A DNA stretch of 54,114 bases from Actinomycetes bacterium. GTDB lineage: Bacteria; Actinomycetota; Actinomycetes; Streptosporangiales; Streptosporangiaceae. The notes under the pieces were generated by a model. The model searched no databases. It worked only from the letters and a program-made list of their open reading frames with translations, and was not told where the DNA came from. The stretch covers positions 1-54,114 of the forward strand of contig JAOPYO010000087.1 of the NCBI GenBank assembly GCA_025964575.1, given 5' to 3'. Made by a program: the position numbers and the translations under genes. This document shows positions 53,302 through 54,114 of the stretch, piece after piece; position 1 is the stretch's first letter, and every line of letters begins with the position of its first letter.

Positions 53302-54114
53302 GTGTTCATTGACTTGACCGACGAGCAGAAGAAGCTCCGCGCCGAGCTGCGGGAGTACTTCCGGAACTGCCTCAACGACGAACAGCGTGACAAGATCGCG
53401 CACGACCCGTTCGGCATCGCGTACATGGAGCACTGCAAGCGGCTGGGCCGCGACGGCATGCTCGGTGCCGCCTGGCCGGAGGAGTACGGAGGCCGGGGTT
53501 TCGGCCCGATGGAGCAGCAGATCTTCGCCAACGAGATCGCCCGCGCCGAGGTGCCGTACCCGATCATCACGCTGAACAGCGTCGCCCCGACGATCCTGCA
53601 GTACGGGACCGACGAGCAGAAGGCGTTCTTTCTGCCTCGTATCCTCAAGGGCGAGTGCCACTTCGCCATCGGCTACAGCGAGCCGGGTGCGGGCACCGAC
53701 CTGGCCTCGCTGCGGACCACCGCGGTGAAGGACGGCGACCACTACGTCGTCAACGGCCAGAAGATCTTCACCTCGGGTGCGCACTACTCCGACTACGTGT
53801 GGCTGGCCGCCCGCACCGACACGAACCCGGCCGCCAAGAAGCACAAGGGCATCTCGATGCTGATCGTCGACTGCAAGGACCCGGGGTTCTCGTGGACGCC
53901 GATCGTCACCATGGACGGCCGACACCACACGAACTCGACGTACTACGTGGACGTCAAGGTCCCCGTCGACATGCTCATCGGTGAGGAGCACAAGGGCTGG
54001 AACCTCATCGTCAACCAGCTCAACCACGAGCGGGTGACGCTGGGACCGGCGGGCAACATCGGGCACACCTACGATCGGTTCGAGCACTGGGCTCGTACCG
54101 CCGTCGGGCGGGAC
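53302..54114 (+). CDS. fadE26: Acyl-CoA dehydrogenase, FadE26-like (ChsE4-type catalytic subunit; partial, 3' end missing)
   Basis: The first 271 residues of an acyl-CoA dehydrogenase: RDGMLGAAWPEEYGGRGFGPMEQQIF, LNSVAPTILQYGTDEQKAFFLPRILKGECHFAIGYSEPGAGTDLASLRTTAV, NGQKIFTS, and LNHERVTLGPAG in which E243 corresponds to the catalytic Glu of FadE26/ChsE4. It is therefore the catalytic partner of the preceding FadE27-like chain, together dehydrogenating steroid side-chain acyl-CoA. GTG 53302 lies 16 bp after the FadE27-like stop, with GAGGGAG upstream. The gene continues past the window. Confidence 0.93.
   Translation, partial: MFIDLTDEQKKLRAELREYFRNCLNDEQRDKIAHDPFGIAYMEHCKRLGRDGMLGAAWPEEYGGRGFGPMEQQIFANEIARAEVPYPIITLNSVAPTILQYGTDEQKAFFLPRILKGECHFAIGYSEPGAGTDLASLRTTAVKDGDHYVVNGQKIFTSGAHYSDYVWLAARTDTNPAAKKHKGISMLIVDCKDPGFSWTPIVTMDGRHHTNSTYYVDVKVPVDMLIGEEHKGWNLIVNQLNHERVTLGPAGNIGHTYDRFEHWARTAVGRD

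Overview
The window is high-GC actinomycete chromosomal DNA. A Kgd-type 2-oxoglutarate decarboxylase, a conservon (CvnABCD), DUF397 proteins, many GTG starts and frequent ATGA/GTGA stop-start overlaps all point to a sporulating-type actinomycete; Streptosporangiales/Thermomonosporaceae is my guess. I saw no tRNA, rRNA, CRISPR array or intact transposase. The first gene (kgd, minus strand) and the last gene (fadE26-like, plus strand) are cut by the window ends.

Layout. 1-2365 kgd; 2632-2760 an AIM24 remnant; 2931-3647 DedA; 3859-5609 an SDR and enoyl-CoA hydratase pair; 5683-6453 tyrosine phosphatase; 6546-7331 a CbiX-like protein without its active-site His; 7639-11459 the conservon cvnABCD; 11543-12241 a cupin (DUF985); 12309-16134 two divergent Ser/Thr kinases. 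16214-25102 is a multi-gene NTPase conflict-type system: a class III cyclase domain with an EAD2 domain, an EAD2-only protein, an EAD2-VMAP protein, a MoxR AAA+ ATPase, and a 1492-residue vWA/NB-ARC/TPR protein. Then come two orphan DUF397 proteins, a LacI regulator, a small surface-type protein, a membrane-anchored protein with 12 Asp-box repeats, a two-helix membrane protein and a secreted EEP nuclease.

32945-54114 is rich in steroid-type lipid catabolism genes. It holds a Zn alcohol dehydrogenase, a 3Fe-4S ferredoxin and an F420/FMN-type PPOX protein; three P450s, two of them in the CYP124/125/142-like clade; a FadA5-like thiolase and an MBL hydrolase; a KASIII-like enzyme; a KstR-like TetR regulator; and a FadD17-FadE27-FadE26 set. 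Palindromes fitting the KstR operator pattern TnnAACnnGTTnnA lie at several promoters, so a shared derepression by a steroid acyl-CoA is likely. A glycosyltransferase, a methyltransferase and an alpha/alpha-toroid prenyltransferase-like gene follow the two P450s with almost no gap and may form one operon with them.

Two kinds of non-coding structure recur. One is a dispersed intergenic palindrome with the core CCCCTCCGTGATCA (five good copies and one divergent copy). The other is an 83-bp IS-like inverted repeat between convergent genes at 11462-11544. The most interesting locus is 16214-25102. Its three EAD2 copies in adjacent genes suggest that the cyclase is recruited as an effector or signal generator by the VMAP/MoxR/vWA-STAND core.
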